Assembly: GCA_963758365.1 (NCBI GenBank)
Contig: CAVWVB010000001.1
Coordinates: 2,418,001-2,482,000, forward strand
Length of the DNA: 64,000 bases
Source: Dokdonella_A sp963758365
GTDB lineage: Bacteria > Pseudomonadota > Gammaproteobacteria > Xanthomonadales > Rhodanobacteraceae
Direction: 5' to 3'
Shown here: positions 44,509 to 53,875 of the stretch, piece after piece
How positions within the stretch are numbered: the stretch's first letter is position 1
Layout of the letters: every line of letters starts with the position of its first letter
The notes under the pieces: generated by a model
Database searches by the model: none
Seen by the model: only the letters and a program-made list of their open reading frames with translations
What the model was told of the DNA's origin: nothing
Made by a program: the position numbers and the translations under genes

Positions 44509-44514
44509 CTATCA
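44509..44514 (+). promoter_or_regulatory. Possible -10 element for purM
   Basis: TATCAT within GCTATCATGCGCG lies 28 bp before the purM ATG, matching the TATcaT-type -10 elements seen repeatedly in this genome. No clear -35 hexamer or PurR box is visible. Confidence 0.35.
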
Positions 44515-44542
44515 TGCGCGCCCCGCGAAGCCGCTGCCTGTC

Positions 44543-45595
44543 ATGTCACCCGAGCACGAAGCCCTGAACTATCGCGCGGCCGGCGTCGACATCGATGCCG
44601 GCAACGAAGTCGTGGAGCGCATCAAGCCGCTGGTCAAGCGCACGTTCCGGCCCGAGGTGATGGCCGGACTCGGCGGCTTCGGTGCCCTGTTCGAACTCGG
44701 CGGACGCTATCGCGAGCCGGTACTCGTGTCCGGAACCGACGGCGTCGGCACCAAGCTGAAGCTGGCGCAGACTCTCGGCCGCCATGACACGATCGGCATC
44801 GACCTGGTCGGCATGTGCGTCAACGACGTGCTGGTCCAGGGTGCGGAGCCGCTGTTCTTCCTCGACTATTTCGCAACCGGCAAACTCGATGTCGAGACCG
44901 CGGTCGCGGTCGTCGGCGGGATCGCCAGAGGCTGCGAACTGGCCGGCTGCGCGTTGATCGGCGGCGAAACCGCCGAGATGCCGGACATGTATCCGCGCGG
45001 CGAATACGATCTCGCGGGTTTCTGCGTCGGTGCAGTCGAAAGGAGCGCCCTGATCGACGGCACGCGGATCGGTAACGGCGACACGATCATCGGCATCGCG
45101 TCCAGCGGTCCGCACTCGAACGGCTATTCGCTGATCCGCCGCATCGTCGAGCGCGCCGGCATCAGCGTCGAAAACGGCGGTTTCGACCTCGACCTCGGCG
45201 GCACGCGCCTGGCCGACACGCTGCTGGCGCCCACGACGATCTACGTGAAGCCGATCCTGCAACTGCTCAAGCAGCAGGTCGTGCACGGCATGGCCCACAT
45301 CACCGGCGGCGGATTGAGGGAAAACATCATCCGCGTGGTGCCGCAGGACCTCGGCATCGCGCTTGATGGCAGCGCCTGGAAGCAGCCGATGGTGTTCGAC
45401 TGGCTGCAACGCGAGGGGCGCGTCGCGCGCGACGAGATGCTGCGCACGTTCAACTGCGGCATCGGCTATGCGCTGATCGTCCAGCGTGACCAGGCCGGCA
45501 TCACGCTCGATGCGCTGGAAACACTGGGTCTGACCGCCTGGTCGATCGGTGCAGTCGAGTCCGCGCGTGGCGGCGAACGCGTGCATATTTCCTGA
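44543..45595 (+). CDS. purM: Phosphoribosylformylglycinamidine cyclo-ligase
   Basis: The 350-residue AIR synthetase has LNYRAAGVDIDAGNEVVERI, the DGVGTKLKLAQ and MCVNDVLVQGAEPLFFLDYF ATP-binding segments, and CALIGGETAEMPDMY. It makes aminoimidazole ribonucleotide in purine synthesis. The length is normal. purN follows 87 bp downstream as the usual partner. Confidence 0.96.
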   Translation: MSPEHEALNYRAAGVDIDAGNEVVERIKPLVKRTFRPEVMAGLGGFGALFELGGRYREPVLVSGTDGVGTKLKLAQTLGRHDTIGIDLVGMCVNDVLVQGAEPLFFLDYFATGKLDVETAVAVVGGIARGCELAGCALIGGETAEMPDMYPRGEYDLAGFCVGAVERSALIDGTRIGNGDTIIGIASSGPHSNGYSLIRRIVERAGISVENGGFDLDLGGTRLADTLLAPTTIYVKPILQLLKQQVVHGMAHITGGGLRENIIRVVPQDLGIALDGSAWKQPMVFDWLQREGRVARDEMLRTFNCGIGYALIVQRDQAGITLDALETLGLTAWSIGAVESARGGERVHIS

Positions 45596-45682
45596 GCGCC
45601 GGGGCCGCAGATCCAGGCCGCCCTGCGATCCACGTGCTGCGCGCGCGAAGTTCATGATCTGTCATCGACTGTTCGGAAGGCC

Positions 45683-46384
45683 ATGTCGCTCCCAACGCCC
45701 CGCTCACGACGCACGCCCCTGCGCATCGCGGTCCTGTGTTCCGGCCGCGGTTCGAATCTGCAGGCACTGATCGATGCGCAACATGCGGGCCGCCTTCCGA
45801 TCACGATTGTGCTGGTCGCGAGCGACAAGGCGCAGGCAGCGGCCCTGCGGCGCGCCGAGCAGGCCGGGATCGCGACGCTGGCACTGGATCCGAAGGGCTA
45901 TGCGGGCCGGGCAACGTTCGACGCGGAGCTGTTTGCGCGCATTGCGCAGAGCGGCCCCGATCTGATCGTGCTCGCGGGATTCATGCGCATCCTGTCGCCC
46001 GCTGCGGTCGCGCCATGGGCCGGGCGCATGATCAACATCCATCCCTCGTTGCTACCGAAGTACCCGGGCCTGCGCACGCATCAGCGCGTGCTCGACGCGG
46101 GCGACACGCTGCACGGCGCGAGTGTCCACTTCGTCACCCCGGACCTGGACCAGGGCCCGACGCTCGCCCAAGTGGAAATGGACGTCCGCGCGGGCGATAC
46201 GCCCGATACGCTCGCCGAGCGCCTGCTCGAACACGAGCATCGTCTGCTCGTCGCGAGCGTCGACCTGATCGCCTGCGGTCGCGTCACCGCCACCGCGGAT
46301 GGCATCACGGTCGACTCGGCGAAGCTGGCTTCGCCGCTGCGCCTGGATGCGCAGGACCACCTCGTTGCGCCAGCCGGCCAGTGA
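45683..46384 (+). CDS. purN: Phosphoribosylglycinamide formyltransferase PurN
   Basis: The 233-residue transferase has AVLCSGRGSNLQALIDA (substrate loop), the catalytic MINIHPSLLPKYPGL and the GASVHFVTPDLDQGP signature. It formylates GAR with 10-formyl-THF. An N-terminal basic extension of about 12 residues and a C-terminal tail of about 25 residues make it longer than E. coli PurN. Confidence 0.95.
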   Translation: MSLPTPRSRRTPLRIAVLCSGRGSNLQALIDAQHAGRLPITIVLVASDKAQAAALRRAEQAGIATLALDPKGYAGRATFDAELFARIAQSGPDLIVLAGFMRILSPAAVAPWAGRMINIHPSLLPKYPGLRTHQRVLDAGDTLHGASVHFVTPDLDQGPTLAQVEMDVRAGDTPDTLAERLLEHEHRLLVASVDLIACGRVTATADGITVDSAKLASPLRLDAQDHLVAPAGQ

Positions 46385-46478
46385 CTCGCGAGGCAACCGA
46401 AATCAGGGTTGCCGTCCACAGGGTCCGGTTCAGCCGCAACCCGCGAGACTCGTTGCCTCGATTCCCGGAGAACACGCG

Positions 46479-47222
46479 ATGAGACACCTGCTCGGCGTGC
46501 TTGCGCTGGCCTGGGCCGCGGCCACACCCGCGATCTCTGCCGAGCGCGCGCTCAGGCCGTTCCACGCCGAGTACGCGACCCTGCGCAACGGCAACGAGAT
46601 CGGCCGCACCACGCTCGACCTCGTCGACGACGGCGACGGCAGCTGGACCTTGCGCAGCGAGACACGCGGCACGTCGGGCCTGGCCAAGCTCGCCGGCATC
46701 CATGTCGTCGAGACTTCACGCGTGCGCTGGACGGGCCCGCATCCCGAGGCGCTCGCCTACGACTACCGGCAGGAAGGCGCGTTCAAGCAGCGTACGCGCC
46801 ATGCGGATTTCGACTGGAAGGCGGGCGAGGTTCGCGTCCGCGAAGGCGACGGCGCCTTCCGCTATCCGATTACTCCGGGGATCATCGACCGCCAGTCGGT
46901 CACCCTCGCGCTGGCCAGCGACCTCATGCATGGCGCGAAGGATTTCAGCTACGCGGTCGCGGTCAAGGATCGCGTCGAGACCATGCGCTACACGCGCGCG
47001 GGTTCCGAAACGATCAAGGTGCCCGCCGGCCAATTCAAGGCCGTGCTCATGCAACGTGACGGCAAATCCGGTGCGGATCGCAAGCGCGTCGCGCGCAGCT
47101 GGTTTGCCGAATCGCTGGGCTGGCTGCCGGTGCGGATCGAGCAGACTGGCAAGAAGGGTGACACTGTGACTTTGAAGCTGGTTTCGTCGGACCGCCAACG
47201 TCGCATCTCGCACGATGGATAG
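46479..47222 (+). CDS. DUF3108 exported protein
   Basis: The 247-residue protein has a signal peptide (HLLGVLALAWAAATPAIS) and a DUF3108 beta-rich body: FHAEYATLRNGNEIGRTTLD, EALAYDYRQEGAFKQRT and RSWFAESLGWLPVRIEQTG. It is often found next to purN in Gammaproteobacteria. The role is unknown; a periplasmic binding function is plausible. The ATG has GGAGAA upstream. Confidence 0.78.
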   Translation: MRHLLGVLALAWAAATPAISAERALRPFHAEYATLRNGNEIGRTTLDLVDDGDGSWTLRSETRGTSGLAKLAGIHVVETSRVRWTGPHPEALAYDYRQEGAFKQRTRHADFDWKAGEVRVREGDGAFRYPITPGIIDRQSVTLALASDLMHGAKDFSYAVAVKDRVETMRYTRAGSETIKVPAGQFKAVLMQRDGKSGADRKRVARSWFAESLGWLPVRIEQTGKKGDTVTLKLVSSDRQRRISHDG

Positions 47223-47249
47223 ACGCGCTGAAACACCACGTGATCGTGT

Positions 47250-47271
47250 GGCGGGCTCCAGCCCGCCCTAC
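47250..47271 (-). repeat. GTAG-headed REP hairpin at the kinase gene's 3' end
   Basis: GGCGGGCT/AGCCCGCC with a 2-base loop (47250-47267) is followed by CTAC (47268-47271), so on the minus strand GTAG heads the element. The last three of these bases serve as the stop codon TAG of the kinase gene. It lies between convergent genes and may shield mRNA ends. Confidence 0.65.
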
Positions 47272-50207
47272 GCGCTGTCGATGGTCCTCGCAGCGGCATT
47301 CGATGCGGATTGCGGACATCGCGTGTTGATGATCGCTGGCATGTCGCGCAGCAGCGGCGGAAGCCTGGCGAGCAACACGGGGCCGCGTCGGGCAAGCTCG
47401 CGCTGTGCAGCCGCACCGTCCTTTGCGGCCTGAATGCGCAGCGCAAGCCAGGCGTATTCGGCTTCGAAGTAGGGTGCATAAGCTACCGCGGTGGCCGGAT
47501 CGAGTGTCGCCAGCGTCTGTGCGGCTGCGTCGGCGCAACCCTGCATCATTTCGATGCGCGCGGACACCATGACGGCGTGAGCACGAAACGGATGCGTCGC
47601 CGGCAGCGCCGCCTGTGCCGCCGCAAGCGCGATCCGCGCGATCGCGGCTGCTTCGTCGAGCTTGCCGGCGGCAGCCAGGACCTGCGCCAGACTGGAGCGG
47701 AACACGATGACCTCGGGATGATGCTCGTCATAGCGCTTGAGATGACGCGCCAGCGCCTCGCGCAGCAGCGGCAGTCCTGCGGCGGGATCACCCGCCATCG
47801 CGAGCGTATAGCCCAGCCCGCGACGAGCGACATCGCTGCGCGGGTTGTCCATACCGTACGTCGCGTCGGCGATCGCGATCGCCTGCCGGTAGCGCTCGGC
47901 CGACCTTTCGTAGTCGCCACTGCGAAATGCGAGGCCGGCGAGTGAGATGAGCACGGGCGCGAGCTGGCCGTTGCTTTCGCCCAGCGTATGCCGGTAGCCC
48001 GCGAGCACACGTTCGAACATCGCGGTGGCCTCGACATCGCGACCGCGTTGCGTCAGCAGCGCAGCCAGCGAATTGAGGCTGCGCAGCGTCTCGGGGTGTT
48101 CCGGCCCCAGCACCTCCTGGTCGATTGCGAGCGCTTGGCGATACTTCGGCTCGGCATCATCGAGGCGGCCGGCCTGGCGCAGCGCGCCACCCCAATTCAC
48201 GAGCACGCTCGCGACCGCAGGGTGCTGCGGACCCAACAGATCGACGAACGACGTGTGCGCGGTTTGCAGCTCGCGCGCCGCCTCGTCGAGGTCGCCGGCG
48301 CCAGCCAGTGCGACGCCGAGATCCTGATGCGCCTGCGCGACCGCGGTATGCGCTTCGCCGTGCAATGCGCGTTGCGTGTCCAACACTTCGCGGTAGCGCG
48401 TCACCGCGCTCGCGAAGTCGAGCCGCGCATAGGCAAGTTCGGCGAGCACGTTGTGATCGCGTGCAACGGCCTCGCTGGCGGGCCCCGCGCTGGCGAGATC
48501 CAGGGCCAGTGCCCGCTGTGCCGAATCCTCGCCGGCTTTTGCGTCATTGAGATCGGCCAGGGTCTGCGCAAGTCCTGCGAACGCGCTGGCACGCAACTGC
48601 GAATCATCGGTCAATGGATCCGCGATCAGGCGTTCGAGGATACCGCGTGCCGCACGCGGATCGCCGTTCAAACGCACGGTATTGGCGAGATCGATGCGAA
48701 CCTGGGCCAGGCGTTGCGGTTCGGATGCAGGGTTGCGTGCGAGGACCGCTTCGGCCGCGCGCAGGCGACGTTCGGCCGACGCATAGTCACCGATACGCCG
48801 CGCGAGATTACCGACCACGCTGTTGATTTCCGCCGCGAGTAGCGGGTCACTGCCCGGCCTCAAGGCGGTACGGCGCGCACCCTCGCGCAGCAGCTCGCGC
48901 GCGGTCACCTCGCGTCCATGGGTCAGATTCGGATCGGCGATTGCGAACAGGTCGGTCAGGAACGTACGCACCGACTCGGCGCGCTGCGCCTGCCGTTGCG
49001 CGAGCTGCGCCTGCCAGGCGGCGACGCCGGTCCCGATGATGAGCGCGAGTGCAACGGCGATGACGGCTGCAACACCGGCGGCATGTCGGCGCACGAACTT
49101 GCCGCTGCGATAGAGCCTGCTGCCGCGTTGCGCGCGAACCGGATGACCTGCCAGGTGGCGTTCGATGTCATCGGCGAACGCATCGGCCGACACATACCGC
49201 GCAACGGCATCGGCCGCCAGCGCCTTCGCGAGGATGGTATCCAGATCGCCGCGCAACGCGCGCCGCCTCGATCCGGCGGGCGCAGCCTGCGAAGCAGGTG
49301 GAGCAGTCACATCGGCGGCCAGCCCGCGGCGCTGGCCGCGCGGCCACGGCCGCGACCCGGTCAATAGCTCGTACAGCACCACGCCGAGTGCGAAACCATC
49401 GCTGGCGACGGTGGGTGCTTCGCCGCGCAACTGCTCGGGTGCCGCGTAATCGGGCGTGGCGCCGGCACCGAACAAGGTCGGTTCCGTGGCCTCGCCCGAT
49501 TCGCCATTCTCCGCAAGCAGCCTGGCGATGCCGAAATCGAGCAATTTCGGCGTGCCATGCGCATCGATAAGGATGTTCGACGGTTTGAGGTCACGATGCA
49601 CGACCAGACGACCGTGCGCGAACTGCACTGCTCTGCAAATGTTGACGAACAGGCGCAGGCGTTCGTGCACCGACAATGCGTGCGTATTCGCATACTCGGT
49701 GATCGGCGCGCCGGCGACATGCTCCATCGCGAACCACGGGCGCCCATCCGCTTCGATGCCGGCGTCAAGCAGGCGCGCGATATACGGATGTTCCAGCGAA
49801 GCGAGAATCGCGCGCTCGCGGCGAAAACGCCGCCGTGCAAGCGTGCTGTCCAGACCCGGCCGGATCAGCTTGAGCGCAACGGTCTGACGTACCTGGTCGT
49901 CGTCGCGCTCGGCCAGCCAGACCACACCCATGCCACCGTGGCCGAGCTCACGCACCAGACGATACGCACCAAACGCGTCGCCGGCGACTGTCGCCGAGCC
50001 ATCCTGGTCAACATCGATGGCGAGTTTGAGCGGTGCATCGATCAGGTGTTGCGGGGCGGAGTCGGCGGCGAGCAGCGCGACAAGTTCGATCGCGAGAGCT
50101 TCATCCTGCACGCGCAGGCGTTCGAGCAATACGTGCCGCCCCGCCGTATCGAGTTCGACCGCCTCGTCGAACAGCGCGGCCAGGCGTGCGTAGCGATCGA
50201 CTTCCAT
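47268..50207 (-). CDS. Ser/Thr protein kinase with transmembrane helix and TPR repeats
   Basis: 979 residues. A Hanks-type kinase domain (about 80-340) has the glycine loop ELGHGGMGVVWLAER, Lys in VALKLIRPG, HRDLKPSNILID and LLDFGIARLL. After a Pro/Ala linker comes a transmembrane helix (AAVIAVALALIIGTGVAAW), then about 14 tetratricopeptide repeats (e.g. AVTRYREVLDTQRALHGEAH, VLINLALASI-like segments) predicted outside. The layout is typical of xanthomonad and planctomycete kinases sensing external or envelope proteins. It lies 3 bp after the ECF-type sigma gene, so they form one operon. The target is unknown. Confidence 0.88.
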   Translation of the reverse strand: MEVDRYARLAALFDEAVELDTAGRHVLLERLRVQDEALAIELVALLAADSAPQHLIDAPLKLAIDVDQDGSATVAGDAFGAYRLVRELGHGGMGVVWLAERDDDQVRQTVALKLIRPGLDSTLARRRFRRERAILASLEHPYIARLLDAGIEADGRPWFAMEHVAGAPITEYANTHALSVHERLRLFVNICRAVQFAHGRLVVHRDLKPSNILIDAHGTPKLLDFGIARLLAENGESGEATEPTLFGAGATPDYAAPEQLRGEAPTVASDGFALGVVLYELLTGSRPWPRGQRRGLAADVTAPPASQAAPAGSRRRALRGDLDTILAKALAADAVARYVSADAFADDIERHLAGHPVRAQRGSRLYRSGKFVRRHAAGVAAVIAVALALIIGTGVAAWQAQLAQRQAQRAESVRTFLTDLFAIADPNLTHGREVTARELLREGARRTALRPGSDPLLAAEINSVVGNLARRIGDYASAERRLRAAEAVLARNPASEPQRLAQVRIDLANTVRLNGDPRAARGILERLIADPLTDDSQLRASAFAGLAQTLADLNDAKAGEDSAQRALALDLASAGPASEAVARDHNVLAELAYARLDFASAVTRYREVLDTQRALHGEAHTAVAQAHQDLGVALAGAGDLDEAARELQTAHTSFVDLLGPQHPAVASVLVNWGGALRQAGRLDDAEPKYRQALAIDQEVLGPEHPETLRSLNSLAALLTQRGRDVEATAMFERVLAGYRHTLGESNGQLAPVLISLAGLAFRSGDYERSAERYRQAIAIADATYGMDNPRSDVARRGLGYTLAMAGDPAAGLPLLREALARHLKRYDEHHPEVIVFRSSLAQVLAAAGKLDEAAAIARIALAAAQAALPATHPFRAHAVMVSARIEMMQGCADAAAQTLATLDPATAVAYAPYFEAEYAWLALRIQAAKDGAAAQRELARRGPVLLARLPPLLRDMPAIINTRCPQSASNAAARTIDSA

Positions 50208-50210
50208 CGC

Positions 50211-50786
50211 TCAGCCCTCCGCACCCGATTCGGATTCGATCATGTGCGCGAGGAATGCACGCGCCTTGCGCCAGTCGCGCTTGACCGTGCGTTCACTTAC
50301 ACAGAGCAGCGGCGCCAGCTCCGTCAGTTCGAGCCCGCCGAATACGCGCCACTCGACCAGACGACCGAGCCGCTCATCGAACGCGGTCAGTTGGGTCAAT
50401 GCCTGATCCAGCGCCAGAACGCGATCCGGTCCCATGCGGTCGTCGGCAAGCCCGTCATCGAGCGTGATACCCACGATACCGCCGCCACGACGCATCGCCA
50501 TGCTTCGCCGCGCATGATCGATGACGATGCTGCGCATTGCGCTCGCGGCGTAGGCGAAGAAGTGATTGCGGTCAGGAAAGTCCGCGCTTCCGCCCACCAG
50601 CCGCAAGAACGCTTCATGCACGAGAGCGGTTGTGCACAGCGTCTCGCCGGGCGCGGCAGCGGCGAGGCGATGCCGCGCGATCATGCGCAGTTCCTGATAG
50701 ATCAACGGCCCCAGACGCGCCGCAGCGTGTTCATCACCGTTCCTGGCCGCGGCGAGAAATGCCGTGATTTCACCGGCTGAAGACAT
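50211..50786 (-). CDS. ECF-like sigma factor of the kinase-linked group
   Basis: The 191-residue protein has sigma-70 region 2 (LVHEAFLRLVGG, RNHFFAYAASAMRSIVIDHAR) and region 4 (LVEWRVFGGLELTELAPLLC, SERTVKRDWRKARAFL). It resembles the ECF family (TIGR02999 type) often encoded next to Ser/Thr kinases in Planctomycetes and Xanthomonadales, in which phosphorylation is thought to control sigma activity. It starts the operon with the kinase gene and is divergent from the delta-60 gene at 51003 across a 216-bp gap. Confidence 0.87.
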   Translation of the reverse strand: MSSAGEITAFLAAARNGDEHAAARLGPLIYQELRMIARHRLAAAAPGETLCTTALVHEAFLRLVGGSADFPDRNHFFAYAASAMRSIVIDHARRSMAMRRGGGIVGITLDDGLADDRMGPDRVLALDQALTQLTAFDERLGRLVEWRVFGGLELTELAPLLCVSERTVKRDWRKARAFLAHMIESESGAEG

Positions 50787-51002
50787 TGCGTCCTCCCGCG
50801 CTCCGTCCGCGGCGAGTATGCCACCGCCTTCGGGATCACGTTGCGTCGCGGTACCGGAGATTCGCCCAGGTCAACAGGCCGATGTCCCCTGACGACACGG
50901 CACCGCGTTGGTACGGACCGATCCGATTGGGGCAGGCACTCATGCGCGGCGCCTTCCGGACCACCACCTCGTGGGCGGAAAATCAGGCAAGGAGGTTTCA
51001 TC

Positions 51003-52421
51003 ATGAAGTATTTTTCCCCGCTACGGTGTGCGACGCTTTGCGCGCTCTTGCCGGCAGGCCTGGCCTGCGCCAACGACGGCATGCTCGACACGTCGTTTGG
51101 CGCCACCGGCAAGAGTGTCGTGTTTTTCGATCAGGGCGGCACCGACGCCGACCGCGCTTCTGCGGTCGCAGTGCAGCCGGACGGCAAGATCATCGTCGTC
51201 GGTACGGTCAGCTACGACAACGGCACCGGCCCGATCAAGGCGATCGGTGTCACCCGCTTGCTGCCGAACGGCCACGCGCTGGACACGACGTTTGGCTCCG
51301 GCGGCAAGAAGGTCCTGGTCAGTCCCGGTGATGACTTGAACGCGACTGCGGTCCTGCTGCAGCCGGACGGCAAGATCGTGATCGGTGGCTGGTTCGAGGC
51401 TCCCGCCGACGACCTGGACATGCTCCTCTACCGCATCAATGCCGACGGCAACGCCGACATCGGATTCGGCGTGCTCGGCCGGGCCGTGATTCCCTTCAAC
51501 TCGGCCACCAACGATGTCTTGTCGGCCCTTGCGCTTCAGCCCGACGGCAAGATCGTCGGTGCAGGCTACACGCAATTCAGTGGCGACGATCTTGATTTCG
51601 CTGTCATTCGCCTGAATACGAACGGCAGTCTCGACACCAGCTTCTCCGGGGATGGCAAGAACAGCTTTGCGTTTGACGACGGTGCCGGAAACACCGATTT
51701 CGCCCAGGCAGTGACGATCGACTTGTATGGCAATATCCTCGTCGCCGGCGGCGCGACCGCCGATGCAACCGGCTACGATTTCGCCGCGGCGCGGTTCACC
51801 TCGAACGGCGCGTTGGACACCAGTTTCGGCAATAGCGGAGGCGTACGGCTGCCGTCGTTTGCCGGATCCGACGACGATGTCGCGCTCGGCGTTGCGTTGA
51901 GCTATGACAACCTGCTGCCGCTGTATACGCTTGCCGGCTACCGCCATTTCGGCGGTGTCGATTACGATTTTGCCGCTATCCAGCTGGATAGCTCCGGCGA
52001 TGTCACGCCCGGATTCGGCGTGCAAAGCTACCTGATCGATCTCAACGGTATCGGCACCGACATCGGCCGTGCGATCGTTGCCGAGAACAACGGCGTCTTC
52101 GACGATGCCACACGGTTCACGATTGCCGGTTATGCGTTCAATGGCACGAGCGTCAACTACGATTTCGCCGCGATACGCGTCCTGGCCGACGGGATGCTCG
52201 ATCCCGGATTCGGCACCGGTGGCAAGACCACGGTGCGGTTCGATTTCGACGCCTCACCGCCATCCAGCCACGACGACTACGGCCAAGCGATCGCGCTGCA
52301 GGCGAATCGGGTCGTTGTCGCCGGCACGATCGGACGTCAGGGCAACAACGGCGCCGATGCCGACTTCGGCATCACGCGGCTGACCGCCGATCTGATTTTC
52401 AGCGATGGGTTCGAAATGTAG
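51003..52421 (+). CDS. Secreted delta-60 repeat beta-propeller protein (copy 1)
   Basis: About 472 residues: a signal peptide (CATLCALLPAGLACAND), then seven to eight delta-60 repeats, each with an LDTSFG-x-x-GK core (for example MLDTSFGATGKSVVF, ALDTTFGSGGKKVLV, SLDTSFSGDGKNSFA, MLDPGFGTGGKTTVR), a beta-propeller-like fold. It ends ADLIFSDGFEM, the short C-terminal tail shared with the GH44 protein. Function is unknown; an adhesive or binding role outside the cell is plausible. The ATG has a strong AAGGAGG. It is divergent from the sigma/kinase operon. Confidence 0.82.
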   Translation: MKYFSPLRCATLCALLPAGLACANDGMLDTSFGATGKSVVFFDQGGTDADRASAVAVQPDGKIIVVGTVSYDNGTGPIKAIGVTRLLPNGHALDTTFGSGGKKVLVSPGDDLNATAVLLQPDGKIVIGGWFEAPADDLDMLLYRINADGNADIGFGVLGRAVIPFNSATNDVLSALALQPDGKIVGAGYTQFSGDDLDFAVIRLNTNGSLDTSFSGDGKNSFAFDDGAGNTDFAQAVTIDLYGNILVAGGATADATGYDFAAARFTSNGALDTSFGNSGGVRLPSFAGSDDDVALGVALSYDNLLPLYTLAGYRHFGGVDYDFAAIQLDSSGDVTPGFGVQSYLIDLNGIGTDIGRAIVAENNGVFDDATRFTIAGYAFNGTSVNYDFAAIRVLADGMLDPGFGTGGKTTVRFDFDASPPSSHDDYGQAIALQANRVVVAGTIGRQGNNGADADFGITRLTADLIFSDGFEM

Positions 52422-52468
52422 CCATGTGGTCAGACCCGTGGATGCGGCCTCAGCGTGAGCAGACGATC

Positions 52469-53875
52469 TTGAATACTCGGCCATGCAGGTACCTTGCGGG
52501 ACTTTGCGCGCTGCTGCCGGCAGCACTGGCCTGCGCCAATGACGGGCTGCTCGATACCCGCTTCGGTAACAACGGCAAAGCAGTCGTGTTCTTCGACGCG
52601 GGTGGCAGCGATGCCGACGGCGCGTCCGCGGCCGTGATCCAGCCGGACGGCAGGATTGTCGTGGCCGGCACTGTCGCGTTCGACATCGGCTTCGGCGAGA
52701 TCCTCGCAATCGGTGTCACCCGACTGCTGGCCGACGGCGTGCTCGACACGACGTTCGGTTCGGGGGGCAGGACCGTTCTCTTCAGCGGTGGCGGCGACCA
52801 GGTCGCCACCACGATCGCGCTGCAGCCCGATGGCGGGATCCTGATCGGCGGCTGGTTCCAGCCTTTCAACGAAGATGCGGACATGCTGGTATACCGCCTC
52901 ACCGCCAATGGGAATACCGATCCCGGCTTCGGCGTATCCGGCAAGGCAGTGATTCCATTCGCCCCGACCGACGACGTGCTGACCGCGCTCGCGCTGCAAC
53001 CGGATGGCAGGATCGTCGGCGCCGGCTACTGGTATGACTTCGGTATCGATACCGATTTTGCGGTCGTCCGGCTGAATGCCGATGGCAGTCTCGACACGAG
53101 CTTTGGTGTTCTCGGCGAGAATGCGTTCGCGTTCAACGCCGGTGGCGGCAACACCGACTACGCGCGCGCGGTGACGCTCGATCGACAGGGCAGCATCGTG
53201 CTCGCCGGCGCGGCGACGGCAAGCGCGACCGGCACTGATTTCGCGGCCGTGCGCTTCACCTCGGCCGGCGCGGTGGATGCCTCCTTCGGCAACGGTGGTG
53301 GGGTTCGCCTGCCGTTCTCCGGGTCCGAGGATGCGGCGCTCGGCGTCGCGTTGAGCTATGACGGCGAACAGCCGCGATACACGCTCGCCGGCTACCGGCA
53401 GTTCAGCGCGACCGATTACGACTACGCCGCAGTCCAGCTCGACCAGTCCGGCGCAGTCGCGCCGGCGTTCGGCATGCATAGTTATGCGATCGACCTTAAC
53501 GGCACCGGCGCCGATTTCGGCACCGCGATCGTCGCCGACAACAACGCACCGTTCAGCGACAGCCCGACGTTCACGATCGCCGGCTATGCATTCAACGGCA
53601 CCAGCGTCAACTACGATTTTGCGGTCATTCGCGTGCTCGCCAACGGCCTGCTCGACCCGGATTTCGGCGTCAGCGGCAAGACCACGATCCCGTTCGACCT
53701 CGATGTCTCGCCGCCCTCCAGCCACGACGACCTCGGATTCGCGATCGCGCTGCAGGCGCATCGACCGCTGATCGCGGGCCTGATCGGCCGCCAGGGCCAC
53801 AACGGGGCCGACACCGATTTCGGTATCACGCGGCTGACCGCGGATCACCTCTTCGCGGACGGCTTCGATCGCTGA
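52469..53875 (+). CDS. Secreted delta-60 repeat protein (copy 2, tandem paralogue)
   Basis: About 468 residues, clearly a tandem duplicate of the preceding gene: CALLPAALACAND, LLDTRFGNNGKAVVFF, repeated DTTFGSGG/DTSFG cores, and IAGYAFNGTSVNYDFAVIRV shared almost word for word. It ends ADHLFADGFDR. A TTG start at 52469 gives a signal peptide the same length as that of copy 1 up to ACAND; an ATG at 52424, two bases after the copy-1 stop, would add 15 residues before it. Divergence of the pair points to an old duplication under selection. Function unknown. Confidence 0.78.
   Translation: MNTRPCRYLAGLCALLPAALACANDGLLDTRFGNNGKAVVFFDAGGSDADGASAAVIQPDGRIVVAGTVAFDIGFGEILAIGVTRLLADGVLDTTFGSGGRTVLFSGGGDQVATTIALQPDGGILIGGWFQPFNEDADMLVYRLTANGNTDPGFGVSGKAVIPFAPTDDVLTALALQPDGRIVGAGYWYDFGIDTDFAVVRLNADGSLDTSFGVLGENAFAFNAGGGNTDYARAVTLDRQGSIVLAGAATASATGTDFAAVRFTSAGAVDASFGNGGGVRLPFSGSEDAALGVALSYDGEQPRYTLAGYRQFSATDYDYAAVQLDQSGAVAPAFGMHSYAIDLNGTGADFGTAIVADNNAPFSDSPTFTIAGYAFNGTSVNYDFAVIRVLANGLLDPDFGVSGKTTIPFDLDVSPPSSHDDLGFAIALQAHRPLIAGLIGRQGHNGADTDFGITRLTADHLFADGFDR

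Noticed and set aside
46392..46413. Hairpin GGCAACC/GGTTGCC after purN as a terminator
   Set aside because: The stem is only 7 bp with an 8-base loop and no T tract follows, so it was not called.
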